From: Argopecten irradians
Lineage: Eukaryota; Mollusca; Bivalvia; Pectinida; Pectinidae
Direction of reading: 5' to 3'
NCBI RefSeq assembly: GCF_041381155.1
Contig: NC_091142.1
Coordinates: forward strand, 38,551,604-38,615,603
DNA: 64,000 nucleotides
How positions within the stretch are numbered: position 1 is the first letter of the stretch; every line of letters begins with the position of its first letter. The translations under genes were made by a program, and so were the position numbers. Shown here piece by piece: positions 1 through 14,000 of this stretch. The notes beneath the pieces were generated by a model. That model was given only the letters and a program-made list of their open reading frames with translations, did no database searches and was not told the DNA's origin.

Positions 1-514
1 TATTGTCTCTTGGACATACATGTAAGGTTTATAAAGATATAAAAAAAAACTAGATATTTCTAGTTCCGTTGTGAAAAAATAAGAAGATGCAAACCACTCC
101 ACTCTGTCTGTATTGTACAATAATTATTTCTTATACTTGTGCACATATCATCTTGCTAAAGTCAAGAAAACAAAGATTTCTTTCAATTTTCCTCATATCC
201 ATTTTTATGGCTTCAAAAAATAGTTCTTTTGCAGGAAACAGAGCAGGATCCCAATTTAGATAATGACTTCGACTTCATATAGGTAATTTTAAAAGATGGT
301 TAGTTATCTATTATATAGTTACCTGTTTGATGTGTTTGAAGGGAAATAACCGTGACAATGTAATAACACTTGATTTCATTTCATCTTTTGTTTTAAAAAT
401 GTACAATTTGATTTTTAAAAAAAATGGAAGTTCTGTTCAGGCTTTATTAATTTTACGGCATCCCTCACCAGTACAATTAAACTTCTACTTTCAACGAGAA
501 TAAAATATTAATCT

Positions 515-597
515 GGCAGCGGTGGGAATTCGAACCCACGCCTCAATGAGAGACTGGTGCCTAAAACCAGCGCCTTAGACCGCTCGGCCACGCTACC
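515..597 (-). tRNA. trnL-UAG: tRNA-Leu (TAG), copy 1, with extra bases
   Basis: Same gene as copy 2 but 83 nt: one extra base in the T arm and two in the variable arm. The changes would distort a mature tRNA if real. They match the insertion-type noise seen throughout the left part of the array, so they may be consensus errors. Confidence 0.8.
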
Positions 598-1992
598 TGT
601 ACAGTTAATGATAATTTCCAATACGTAGAAAAATATTTTTACAATTGAAGTTTGATATTGCTTTTTTTTCAAAATTCTGAAGAAATATTTCTCAAAATTC
701 ATTTGTAGTTTCCTCTTTTTGCCTAGTTATTCAAGAGGCTTTTCAGGACTAATTCGAAACAAGGGCTTTGGCATTATATCTTAGAAAGAAGTGGTGGGGA
801 TTTTCTCAAACTTAATATCTCTCTTTCTTAAACTTCTTTTGAAATTACTTTCATATACAAGTAAATGTATTAGGCAATATTTTGAATTAACAACCTTTTA
901 ATAATCTTTTTTAACAATCAATTAAACGGTTATTTCTTAATGCAATCCTTCAAAACGGCACCCAGACATTGTCAAAATTCAATATTGTATTTATCAATTT
1001 ACATATGATTCCAACAATTAAATAGAATGCAAAGGTTATTACATGGACTTAAAGATTGTGATGCCTGTAAAATGGCTTTAGTATATGTCGCTGGCTAGGT
1101 GGTTTCTTTCAATTTTCCCTTGTGTATGGATTTGGGTATATATCTATACAAGGCCACATCAAAATAGCCATTTTGCAGGAAACGGTACTGCTGCAGAATA
1201 GGAAACAGCACAGGATCTCACTTTTTAGTGATGATGACTTCGAATTGACATACGTGATGCAAGAAAGTAATCTTGTTTGCAACGTTTGAATGGAAATAAC
1301 CGTAACAATTTGTAATAATACTTGGATTTATTTCGTCTTTTTGTTAAACTTATACAATTTGATTTAACACAAATTTTTGCGTCCCCGCACTCCAGTACTT
1401 ATAAAATGCTGTGAAACCTGAATGAGAATAGAAAATCAATTGTTTCCACACGAAAGTCTTACTTTTATTGTCTCTTGGACATACATGTAAGGTTTATAAA
1501 GATATAAAAAAAACTAGATATTTCTAGTTCCGTTGTGAAAAATAAGAAGATGCAAACACTCTTATCGAAATCAATTGATGTGTTTTCTGTATTGTACAAT
1601 AATTATTTCTTATACTTGTGCACATATCATCTTGCTAAAGTCAAGAAAACAAAGATTTCTTTCAATTTTCCTCATATACCATTTTTATGGCTTCAAAAAA
1701 TAGTTCTTTTGCAGGAAACAGAGCAGGATCCCAATTTAGATAATGACTTCGACTTCATATAGGTAATTTTAAAAGATGGTTTAGTTATCTATTATATAGT
1801 TACCTGTTTGATGTGTTTGAAGGGAAATAACCGTGACAATGTAATAACACTTGATTTCATTTCATCTTTTGTTTTAAAAATGTACAATTTGATTTTAAAA
1901 AAATGGAAGTTCTGTTCAGGCTTTATTATTTTACGGCATCCCTCACCAGTACAATTAAACTTCTACTTTCAACGAGAATAAAATATTAATCT

Positions 1993-2072
1993 GGCAGCGG
2001 TGGGATTCGAACCCACGCCTCAATGAGACTGGTGCCTAAAACCAGCGCCTTAGACCGCTCGGCCACGCTACC
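1993..2072 (-). tRNA. trnL-UAG: tRNA-Leu (TAG), copy 2, canonical
   Basis: An 80-nt class II tRNA without intron. The acceptor arms GGTAGCG and CGCTGCC pair with one G-U. The D arm begins TGGCCGAGCGG (A box), the anticodon loop TTTAGGC gives TAG, the anticodon stem is CTGGT/ACCAG, a short variable arm (CTC/GAG) follows, and the T arm contains GGTTCGAATCC (B box). It closely resembles animal tRNA-Leu-TAG. A TTTT run about 10 nt past the 3' end can serve as Pol III terminator. CCA is not encoded, as expected in animals. This is the consensus form shared by copies 2, 8, 11, 13, 14, 15 and 16. Confidence 0.97.
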
Positions 2073-3463
2073 TGTACAGTTAATGATAATTTCCAATACG
2101 TAGAAAAATATTTTTACAATTGAAGTTTGATATTGCTTTTTTTTTCAAAATTCTGAAGAAATATTTCTCAAAATTCATTTGTAGTTTCCTCTTTTTGCCT
2201 AGTTATTCAAGAGGCTTTTCAGGACTAATTCGAAACAAGGGCTTTGGCATTTATATCTTAGAAAGAAGTGGTGGGGATTTTTCTCAAACTTAATATCTCT
2301 CTTTCTTAAACTTCTTTTGAAATTACTTTCATATACAAGTAAATGTATTAGGCAATATTTTGATTTAACAACCTTTTAATAATCTTTTTTAACAATCAAT
2401 TAACGGTTATTTCTTAATGCAATCCTTCAAAACGGCACCCAGACATTGTCAAAATTCAATATTGTATTTATCAATTTACATATGATTCCAACAATTAAAT
2501 AGAATGCAAAGGTTATTACATGGACTTAAAGATTGTGATGCCTGTAAAATGGACTTTAGTATATGTCGATGGCTAGGTGGTTTCTTTCAATTTTCCCTTG
2601 TGTATAGTTTTGGGTATATATCTATACAAGGCCACATCAAAATAGCCATTTTGCAGGAAACGGTACTGCTGCAGAATAGGAAACAGCACAGGATCTCACT
2701 TTTTAGTGATGATGACTTCGAATTGACATACGTGATGCAAGAAAGTATCTTGTTTGCAACGTTTGAATGGAAATAACCGTAACAATTTGTAATAATACTT
2801 GGATTTATTTCGTCTTTTTGTTAAACTTATACAATTTGATTTAACACAAATTTTTGCGTCCCCGCACTCCAGTACTTATAAAATGCTGTGAAACCCTGAA
2901 ATGAGAATAGAAATCAATTGTTTCCACACGAAAGTCTTACTTTTATTGTCTCTTGGACATACATGTAAGGTTTATAAAGATATATAAAAAAACTAGATAT
3001 TTCTTAGTTCCGTTGTGAAAAATAAGAAGATGCAAAACCACTCTGTCGAAATCTGTATTGTAACAATAATTATTTCTTATACTTGTGCACATATCATCTT
3101 GCTAAAGTCAAGAAAACAAAGATTTCTTTCAATTTTCCTCATATCCATTTTTTATGGCTTCAAAAAATAGTTCTTTTGCAGGAAACAGAGCAGGATCCCA
3201 ATTTAGATAATGACTTCGACTTCATATAGGTAATTTTAAAAAGATGGTTAGTTATCTATTATATAGTTACCTGTTTGATGTGTTTGAAGGGAAATAACCG
3301 TGACAATGTAATAACACTTGATTTCATTTCATCTTTTGTTTTAAAAATGTACAATTTGATTTTTAAAAAAATGGAAGTTCTGTTCAGGCTTTATTAATTT
3401 TACGGCATCCCTCACCAGTACAATTAAACTCTCTACTTTCAACGAGAATAAAATATTTAATCT

Positions 3464-3544
3464 GGCAGCGGTGGAATTCGATACCCACGCCTCAATGAGA
3501 CTGGTGCCTAAAACCAGCGCCTTAGACCGCTCGGCCACGCTACC
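3464..3544 (-). tRNA. trnL-UAG: tRNA-Leu (TAG), copy 3, altered T arm
   Basis: 81 nt: one substitution and one inserted base in the T arm and loop, which would weaken the B box. The rest matches the consensus. It is either a decayed copy or a base-call artefact. Confidence 0.75.
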
Positions 3545-4953
3545 TGTACAGTTAATGATAATTTCCAATACGTAGAAAAATATTTTTACAATTGAAGTTT
3601 GATATTGCTTTTTTTTCAAAAATTCTGAAGAAATATTTCTCAAAATTCATTTGTAGTTTCCTCTTTTTGCCTAGTTATTCAAGAGGCTTTTCAGGACTAA
3701 TTCGAAACAAGGGCTTTGGCATTATATCTTAGAAAGAAGTCGGTGGGGATTTTCTCAAAACTTAATATCTCTCTTTCTTAAACTTCTTTTGAAATTACTT
3801 TCATATACAAGTAAATGTATTAGGACAATATTTTGAATTAACAACCTTTTAATAATCTTTTTTAACAATCAATTAACGGTTATTTCTTAATGCAATCCTT
3901 CAAAACGGCACCCAGACATTGTCAAAATTCAATATTGTATTTATCAATTTACATATTGATTCCAACAATTAAATAGAATGCAAAGGTTTATTACATGGAC
4001 TTAAAGATTGTGATGCCTGTAAAATGGCTTTAGTATATGTCGCTGGCTAGGTGGTTTCTTTCATTTTATCCCTTGTGTATGGGTTTGGGTATATATCTAT
4101 ACAAGGCCACATCAAAATAGCCATTTTGCAGGAAACGGTAACTGCTGCAGAATAGGAAACAGCACAGGATCTCACTTTTTAGTGATGATGACTTTGAATT
4201 GACATACGTGATGCAAGAAAGTATCTTGTTTGCAACGTTTGAATGGAAATAACCGTAACAATTTGTAATAATACTTGGATTTATTTCGTCTTTTTGTTAA
4301 ACTTATACAATTTGATTTAACACAAATTTTTGCGTCCCCGCACTCCAGTACTTATAAAATGCTGTGAAACCTGAATGAGAATAGAAATCAATTGTTTCCA
4401 CACGAAAGTCTTACTTTTATTGTCTCTTGGACATACATGTAAGGTTTATAAAGATATATAATAAAAAAAAAAACTAGATATTTCTAGTTCCGTTGTGAAA
4501 ATAAATGCATAACCACTCTGTCGAAGATCAAAACCACTCTGTTTTCTGTATTGTACAATAATTATTTCTTATACTTGTGCACATATCATCTTGCTAAAGT
4601 CAAGAAAACAAAGATTTCTTTCAATTTTCCTCATATCCATTTTTATGGCTTCAAAAAATAGTTCTTTTGCAGGAAACAGAGCAGGATCCCAATTTAGATA
4701 ATGACTTCGACTTCATATAGGTAATTTTAAAAGATGGTTAGTTATCTATTATATAGTTACCTGTTTGATGTGTTTGAAGGGAAATAAACCGTGACAATGT
4801 AAGTACACTTGATTTCATTTCATCTTTTGTTTTAAAAATGTACAATTTGATTTTTAAAAAAATGGAAGTTCTGTTCAGGCTTTATTAATTTTTACGGCAT
4901 CCCTCACCAGTACAATTAAACTTCTACTTTCAACGAGAATAAAATATTAATCT

Positions 4954-5034
4954 GGCAGCGGTGGGATTCGAAACCCACGCCTCAATGAGACTGGTGCCTA
5001 AAACCAGCGCCTTAGACCGCTCGGCCACGCTACC
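4954..5034 (-). tRNA. trnL-UAG: tRNA-Leu (TAG), copy 4, one extra base
   Basis: 81 nt: a single extra A in the T-arm region, lengthening a run of A on the plus strand. The rest matches the consensus. A homopolymer indel is a typical long-read error. Confidence 0.8.
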
Positions 5035-6441
5035 TGTACAGTTAATGATAATTTCCAATACGTAGAAAAATATTATTACAATTGAAGTTTGATATTGCTT
5101 TTTTTTTTCAAAATTCTGAAGAAATATTTCTCAAAATTCATTTGGTAGTTTCCTCTTTTTGCCTAGTTATTCAAGAGGCTTTTCAGGACTAATTCGAAAC
5201 AAGGGCTTTGGCATTATATCTTAGAAAGAAGTGGTGGGGATTTTCTCAAACTTAATATCTCTCTTTCTTAAACTTCTTTTGAAATTACTTTCATATACAA
5301 GTAAATGTATTAGGCAATATTTTGAATTAACAACCTTTTAATAATCTTTTTAACAATCAATTAACGGTTATTTCTTAATGCAATCCTTCAAAACGGCACC
5401 CAGACATTGTCAAAATTCAATATTGTATTTATCAATTTACATATGATTCCAACAATTAAATAGAATGCAAAGGTTATTACATGGACTTAAAGATTGTGAT
5501 GCCTGTAAAATGGCTTTAGTATATGTCGCTGGCTAGGTGGTTTCTTTCAATTTTCCCTTGTGTATGGTTTTTGGGTATATATCTATACAAGGCCACATCA
5601 AAATAGCCATTTTGCAGGAAACGGTATTTGCTGCAGAATAGGAAACAGCACAGGATCTCACTTTTTAGTGATGATTGACTTCGAATTGACATACGTGATG
5701 CAAGAAAGTATCTTGTTTGCAACGTTTGAATGGAAATAACCGTAACAATTTGTAATAATACTTGGATTTATTTCGTCTTTTTGTTAAACTTATACAATTT
5801 GATTTAACACAAATTTTTGCGTCCCCGCACTCCAGTTACTTATAAAATGCTGTGAAACCTGAATGAGAATAGAAATCAATTGTTTCCACACGAAAGTCTT
5901 ACTTTTATTGTCTCTTGGACATACATGTAAGGTTTATAAAGATATAAAAAAAAAACTAGATATTTCTAGTTCCGTTGTGAAAAATAAGAAGATGCAAACC
6001 ACTCTGTCGAAATCACTTGATGTGTTTTCTGTATTGTACAATAATTATTTCTTATACTTGTGCACATATCATCTTGCTTTAAAGTCAAGAAAACAAAGAT
6101 TTCTTTTTCAATTTTCCTCATATCCATTTTTATGGCTTCAAAAAATAGTTCTTTTGCAGGAAACAGAGCAGGATCCCAATTTAGATAATGACTTCGACTT
6201 CATATAGGTAATTTTAAAAGTATGGTTAGTTTATCTATTATATAGTTACCTGTTTGATGTGTTTGAAGGGAAATAACCGTGACAATGTAATAACACTTGA
6301 TTTCATTTCATCTTTTGTTTAAAAATGTACAATTTGATTTTTTAAAAAAATGGAAGTTTCTGTTCAGGCTTTATTAATTTTACGGCATCCCTCACCAGTA
6401 CAATTAAACTTCTACTTTCAACGAGAATAAAATATTAATCT

Positions 6442-6522
6442 GGCAGCGGTGGGATTTCGACCCACGCCTCAATGAGACTGGTGGCCTAAAACCAGCGCCT
6501 TAGACCGCTCGGCCACGCTACC
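6442..6522 (-). tRNA. trnL-UAG: tRNA-Leu (TAG), copy 5, altered
   Basis: 81 nt: T-loop bases are rearranged (one T gained, one A lost on the plus strand) and one G is added next to the anticodon arm. The anticodon and D arm are intact. Confidence 0.75.
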
Positions 6523-7941
6523 TGTACAGTTAATGATAATTTCCAATACGTAGAAAAAAAATTTTTTACAATTGAAGTTTGATATTGCTTTTTTTTTTCA
6601 AAATTCTGAAGAAATATTTCTCAAAATTCATTTGTTAGTTTCCTCTTTTTTTGCCTAGTTATTCAAGAGGCTTTTCAGGACTAATTCGTGAAACAAGGTG
6701 CTTTGGCATTATATCTTAGAAAGAAGCGGTGGGGATTTCTCAAACTTAATATCTCTCTTTCTTAAACTTCTTTTTGAAATTACTTTCATATACAAGTAAA
6801 TGTATTAGACAAAATATTTGATTTAACAACCTTTTAATAATCTTTTTTAACAATCAATTAAAACGGTTATTTCTTAATGCAATCCTTCAAAACGGCACCC
6901 AGACATTGTCAAAATTCAATATTGTATTTATCAATTTACATATGATTCCAACAATTAAATAGAATGCAAAGGTTTATTACATGGACTTAAAGATTGTGAT
7001 GCCTGTAAAATGGCTTTAGTATATGTCGCTGGCTAGGTGGTTTCTTTCAATTTTTCCCTTGTGTATGGTTTTGGGTATATATCTATACAAGGCCACATCA
7101 AAATAGCCATTTTGCAGGAAACGGTAATTGCTGCAGAATAGGAAACAGCACAGGATCTCACTTTTTAGTGATGATGACTTTTCGAATTGACATACGTGAT
7201 GCAAGAAAGTATCTTGTTTGCAACGTTTGAATGGAAATAACCGTAACAATTTGTAATAATACTTGTATTTATTTCGTCTTTTTTGTTAAACTTATACAAT
7301 TTGATTTAACACAAATTTTTGCGTTCCCGCACTCCAGTACTTATAAAATGCTGTGAAACCTGAATTGAGAATAGAAATCAATTGTTTCCACACGAAAGTC
7401 TACTTTTTTATTGTCTCTTGGACATACATGTAAGGTTTATAAAGATAATGAAAAAAAACTAGATATTTCTAGTTCCGTTGTGAAAAATAAGAAGATGCAA
7501 AACCACACTGTCGAAAATCAATTGATGTTGTTTCTGTATTGTACAATAATTATTTCTTATACTTGTGCACATATCATCTTGCTAAAGTCAAAAAAAAACA
7601 AAGATTTCTTTCAATTTTCCTCATATACATTTTTATGGCTTCAAAAAATAGTTCTTTTGCAGGAAACAGAGCAGGATCCCAATTTAGATAATGACTTCGA
7701 CTTCATATAGGTAATTTTAAAAGATGGTTAGTTATCTATTATATAGTTACCTGTTTGATGTGTTTGAAGGGAAATAACGTGACAATGTAATAACACTTGA
7801 TTTCATTTCATCTTTTGTTTTAAAAATGTACAATTTGGATTTTAAAAAAATGGAAGTTCTGTTCAGGCTTTATTAATTTTACGGCATCCCTCAGCAGTAC
7901 AATTAAACTTCTACTTTCAACGAGAATTAAAATATTAATCT

Positions 7942-8023
7942 GGCATGCGGTGGGATTCGAACCCACGCCTCAATGAGACTGGTGCCTAAAACCAGCGCCT
8001 TAGACCGATCGGGCCACGCTACC
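7942..8023 (-). tRNA. trnL-UAG: tRNA-Leu (TAG), copy 6, altered
   Basis: 82 nt: one inserted base in the 3' acceptor strand, plus one substitution and one inserted base in the D arm. This is the copy furthest from consensus in the paired stems. Confidence 0.75.
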
Positions 8024-9435
8024 TGTACAGTTAATGATAATTTCCAATACGTAGAAAAATATTTTTACAATTCAAGTTTGATATTGCTTTTTTTTTCAAA
8101 ATTCTGAAGAAATATTTTTCTCAAAAATTCATTTGTAATTTCCTCGTTTTGCCTAGTTATTCAAGAGGCTTTTCAGGACTAATTCGAAACAAGGGCTTTG
8201 GCATTATATCTTAGAAAGAAGCGGTGGGTATTTTCTCAAACTTAATATCTCTCTTTCTTAAACTTCTTTTTGAAATTACTTTCATATACAAGTAAATGTA
8301 TTAGACAATATTTTGATTTAACAACCTTTTAATAATCTTTTTAACAATCAATTAACGGTTATTCTTAATGCAATCCTTCAAAACGGCACCTAGACATTGT
8401 CAAAATTCAATATTGTATTTATCAATTTACATATGATTCCAACAATTAAATAGAATGCAAAGGTTATTACATGGACTTAAAATTGTGATGCCTGTAAAAT
8501 GGCTTTAGTATATGTCGCTGGCTAGGTGGTTTCTTTCAATTTTCCCTTGTGTATGGTTTTGGGTATGGTATATTCTATACAAGGCCACATCAAAATAGCC
8601 ATTTTGCAGGAAACGGTACTGCTGCAGAATAGGAAACAGCACAGGATCTCACTTTTTAGTGATGATGACTTCGAATTGACATACGTGATGCAAGAAAGTA
8701 TTCTTGTTTGCAACGTTTGAATGGAAATAACCGTAACAATTTGTAATAATACTTGGATTTATTTCGTCTTTTTGTTAAACTTATACAATTTTGATTTAAC
8801 ACAAATTTTTGCGTCCCCGCACTCCAGTACTTATAAAATGCTGTGAAACCATGAATGAGAATAGAAATCAATTGTTTCCACACGAAAGTCTTACTTTTAT
8901 TGTCTCTTGGACTTACATGTAAGGTTTATAAAGATATATAAAAAAAACCTAGATATTTCTAGTTCCGTTGTGAAAAAATAAGAAGATGCAAACCACTCTG
9001 TCGAAATCATTGATGTGTTTTCTGTATTGTACAATAATTATTTCTTATTACTTTGTGCACATATCATCTTGCTAAAGTCAAGAAAACAAAGATTTCTTTC
9101 AATTTTCCTCATATACATTTTTATGGCTTCAAAAAAATAGTTCTTTTGCAGGAAACAGAGCAGGAACCCAATTTAGATAATGACTTCGACTTCATATAGG
9201 TAATTTTAAAAGATGGTTTAGTTATCTATTATATAGTTACCTGTTTTGATGTGTTTGAAGGGAAATTAACCGTGACAATGTAATAACACTTGATTTCATT
9301 TCATCTTTTGTTTTAAAAATGTACAATTTGATTTAAAAAAAATGGAAGTTCTGTTCAGGCTTTATTAATTTAACGGCATCCCTCACAACAGTACAATTAA
9401 ACTTCTACTTTCGAAAACGAGAATAATATTAATCT

Positions 9436-9516
9436 GGCAGCGGTGGGATTCGAACCCTACGCCTCAAGGAGACTGGTGCCTAAAACCAGCGCCTTAGACC
9501 GCTCGGCCACGCTACC
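9436..9516 (-). tRNA. trnL-UAG: tRNA-Leu (TAG), copy 7, altered
   Basis: 81 nt: one inserted base in the T stem and one substitution in the variable arm. The anticodon arm and D arm are consensus. Confidence 0.78.
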
Positions 9517-10930
9517 TGTACAGTTAATGATAATTTCCAATACGTAGAAAAATATGTTTTACAATTGAAGTTTGATATTGCTTTTTTTTCAAAATTCTGA
9601 AGAAATATTTCTCAAAATTTTTTTCATTTGTAGTTTCCTCTTTTTTGCCTAGTTATTCAAGAGGCTTTTCAGGACTAATTCGAAACAAGGGCTTTGGCAT
9701 TATATCTTAGAAAGAAGCGGGTGGGGTATTTCTCAAACTTAATATCTCTCTTTCTTAAACTTCTTTTGAAATTACTTTCATATACAAGTAAATGTATTAG
9801 GCAATATTTTGATTTAACAACCTTTTAATAATCTTTTATAACAATCAATTAACGGTTATTTCTTAATGCAATCCTTCAAAACGGCACCTAGACATTGTCA
9901 AAATTCAATATTGTATTTATCAATTTACATATGATTCCAACAATTAAATAGAATGCAAAGGTTATTACATGGACTTAAAGATTGGTGATGCCTGTAAAAT
10001 GGCTTTAGTATATGTCGCTGGCTAGGTGGTTTCTTTCAATTTTCCCTTGTGTATAGTTTTGGGTATATATCTATACAAGGCCACATCAAAATAGCCATTT
10101 TGCAGGAAACAGTATTGCTGCAGAATAGGAAACAGCACAGGATCTCACTTTTTAATGATGATGATTCGAATTGACATAACGTGATGCAAGAAAGTATCTT
10201 GTTTTGCAACGTTTGAATGGAAATAACCGTAACAATTTGTAATAATACTTGGATTTATTTCGTCTTTTTGTTAAAACTTATACAATTTGATTTAACACAA
10301 ATTTTTGCGTTCCCCGACACTCCAGTACTTATAAAATGCTGTGAAACCTGAATGAGAATAGAAATCAATTGTTTCCACACGAAAGTCTTACTTTTATTGT
10401 CTCTTGGACATACATGTAAGGTTTATAAAGATATAAAAAAAAAACTAGATATTTCTAGTTCCGTTGTGAAAAATAAGAAGATGCAAACCACTCTGTCGAA
10501 ATCAATTGATGTGTTTTCTGTATTGTACAATAATTATTTCTTATACTTGTGCACATATCATCTTGCTAAAGTCAAGAAAACAAAGATTTCTTTCAATTTT
10601 CCTCATATACATTTTTATGGCTTCAAAAAATAGTTCTTTTGCAGGAAACAGAGCAGGATCCCAATTTAGATAATGACTTCGACTTCATATAGGTAATTTT
10701 AAAAGATGGTTAGTTATCTATTATATAGTTACCTGTTTTTGATGGTGTTTGAAGGGAAATAAACCGTGACAATGTAATAACACTTGATTTCATTTCATCT
10801 TTGTTTTAAAAATTTGTTGTACAATTTGATTTTTAAAAAATGGAAGTTCTGTTCAGGCTTTATTAATTTTACGGCATCCCTCAGCAGTACAATTAAACTT
10901 CTACTTTCAACGAGAATAAAATATTAATCT

Positions 10931-11010
10931 GGCAGCGGTGGGATTCGAACCCACGCCTCAATGAGACTGGTGCCTAAAACCAGCGCCTTAGACCGCTCGG
11001 CCACGCTACC
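10931..11010 (-). tRNA. trnL-UAG: tRNA-Leu (TAG), copy 8, canonical
   Basis: 80 nt and identical to the consensus of copy 2, although its flanks contain many single-base insertions. Confidence 0.97.
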
Positions 11011-12437
11011 TGTACAGTTAATGATAATTTCCAATACGTAGAAAAATATGTTTTACAATTGAAGTTTGATATTGCTTTTTTTTTCAAAATTCTGAAGAAA
11101 TATTTTCTCAAAATTCATTTTGTAGTTTTCCTCTTTTTGCCTAGTTATTCAAGAGGCTTTTCAGGACTAATTCGAAACAAGGCTTTGGCATTATATCTTA
11201 GAAAGAAAAGCGTGTCGTTTGGGGTATTTTCTCAAACTTAATATCTCTCTTCTTCTTAACTTCTTTTGAAATTACTTTCATATACAAGTAAATGTATTAG
11301 GCAATATTTGATTTAACAACCTTTTTAATTAATCTTTTTAACAATCAATTAACGGTTATTTCTTATGCAAATCCTTCAAAAACGGCACCTAGACATTGTC
11401 AAAATTTCAATATTGTATTTATCCCAATTTACATATGATTCCAACAATTAAATAGAATGCAAAGGAGTTATTTACATGGACTTAAAGATTGTGATTGCTG
11501 TAAAATGGCTTTAGTATTATGTCGCTGGCTAGGTGGTTTCTTTCAATTTTCCACTTGTGTATGATTTTGGGTATTTATATCTATAAATGGCCACATTCAA
11601 AATTGCCATTTTGCAGGAAACGGTACTGCTGCAGAATAGGAAAACAGCACAGGATCTCACTTTTTAGTGATGATGATTTCGAATTGACATACGTGATGCA
11701 AGTAAGTATCTTGTTTGTTAAAAACGTTTGAATGGAAATAACCGTAACAATTTGTAATAATACTTGGATTTATTTCGTCTTTTTTGTTAAACTTATACAA
11801 TTTGATTTAACACAATTTTTGCGTTCCCGCACTCCAGTACTTATAAAATGCTGTGAAACCTGAATGAGAATAGAAATCAATTGTTTCCACACGAAAGTCT
11901 TACTTTTATTGTCTCTTGGACATACATGTAAGGTTTATAAAGATAAAAAAAAACTAGATATTTCTTGTTCGTTTGTGAAAAATAGAAGATGCAAAACACT
12001 CTATCGAAATCAATTGATGTGTTTTCTGTATTGTACAATAATTATTTCTTATACTTGTGCACATATCATCTTGCTAAAGTCAAGAAAACAAAGATTTCTT
12101 TCAATTTTCCTCATATACATTTTTATGGCTTCAAAAATAGTTTCTTTGCAGGAAAAACAGAGCAGGATCCCAATTTAGATAATGACTTCGACTTCATATA
12201 GGTAATTTTTAAAGATGGTTAGTTATCTATTATATAGTTACCTGTTTGATGTGTATTGAAGGGGAAATAACCGTGACAATGTAATAACACTTGATTTCAT
12301 TTCATTCTCTTTGTTTTAAAAAATGTACAATTTGATTTTAAAAAAATGGAAGTTCTGTTCAGGCTTTATTAATTTTACGGCATCCCTCAGGCAGTACAAT
12401 TAAACTTCTACTTTCAACGAGAATAAAATATTAATCT

Positions 12438-12518
12438 GGCAGCGGTGGGATTCGAACCCACGCCTCAATGAGACTTGGTGCCTAAAACCAGCGCCTTAGA
12501 CCGCTCGGCCACGCTACC
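12438..12518 (-). tRNA. trnL-UAG: tRNA-Leu (TAG), copy 9, one extra base
   Basis: 81 nt: one extra T on the plus strand, falling in the 3' side of the anticodon stem. Otherwise consensus. This is the last copy with a length change. Confidence 0.82.
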
Positions 12519-13920
12519 TGTACAGTTAATGATAATTTCCAATACGTAGAAAAATAATTTTACAATTCAAGTTTGATATTGCTTTTTTTTTCAAAATTCT
12601 GAAGAAATATTTCTCAAAATTCATTTGTAGATTTCCTCTTTTTGCCTAGTTTATTCAAGAGGCTTTTCAGGACTAATTCGAAACAAGGGCTTTGGCATTA
12701 TATCTTAGAAAGAAGCGGTGGGGTATTTCTCAAACTTAATATCTCTCTTTCTTAAACTTCTTTTGAAATTACTTTCATATACAAGTAAATGTATTAGGCA
12801 ATTATTTTGATTTAACAACCTTTTAATAATCTTTTTAACAATCAATTAACGGTTATTTCTTAATGCAATCCTTCAAAACGGCACCTAGACATTGTCAAAA
12901 TTCAATATTGTATTTAACAATTTACATATGATTCCAACAATTAAATAGAATGCAAAGGTTATTACATGGACTTAAAGATTGTGATGCCTGTTAAAATGGC
13001 TTTAGTATATGTTGCTGGCTAGGTGGTTTCTTTCAATTTTCCCTTGTGTATAGGTTTTGGGTATATATCTATACAAGGCCACATCAAAATAGCCATTTTG
13101 CAGGAAACAGTATTGCTGCAGAATAGGAAACAGCACAGGATCTCACTTTTTAGTGATGATGACTTCGAATTGACATACGTGATGCAAGAAAGTATCTTGT
13201 TTGCAACGTTTGAATGGAAATAACCGTAACAATTTGTAATAATACTTGGATTTACTTTCGTCTTTTTGTTAAACTTATACAATTTGATTTAACACAAATT
13301 TTTGCGTCCCCGCACTCCAGTACTTATAAAATGCTGTGAAACCTGAATGAGAATAGAAATCAATTGTTTCCACACGAAAGTCTTACTTTTATTGTCTCTT
13401 GGACATACATGTAAGGTTTATAAAGATATAAAAAAAACTCTAGATATTTCTAGTTCCGTTGTGAAAAATAAGAAGATGCAAACCACTCTGTCGAAATCAA
13501 TTGATGTGTTTTCTGTATTGTACAATAATTATTTCTTATACTTGTGCACATATCATCTTGCTAAAGTCAAGAAAACAAAGATTTCTTTCAATTTTCCTCA
13601 TATACATTTTTATGGCTTCAAAAAATAGTTCTTTTGCAGGAAACAGAGCAGGATCCCAATTTAGATAATGACTTCGACTTCATATTAGGTAATTTTAAAA
13701 AGATGGTTAGTTATCTATTATATAGTTACCTGTTTGATGTGTTTGAAGGGAAATAACCGTGACAATGTAATAACACTTGATTTCATTTCATCTTTTGTTT
13801 TAAAAATGTACAATTTGATTTTAAAAAAATGGAAGTTCTGTTCAGGCTTTATTAATTTTACGGCATCCCTCGGCCAGTACAATTAAACTTCTACTTTCAA
13901 CGAGAATAAAATATTAATCT

Positions 13921-14000
13921 GGCAGCGGTGGGATTCGAACCCACGCCTCAATGAGACTGGTGCCTAAAACCAGCGCCTTAGACCGCTCTGCCACGCTACC
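13921..14000 (-). tRNA. trnL-UAG: tRNA-Leu (TAG), copy 10, D-stem variant C12A
   Basis: 80 nt with one substitution: tRNA position 12 is A instead of C, mismatching the D stem and lying in the A box. The same change occurs in copy 12 but not in copy 11 between them. Confidence 0.9.
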
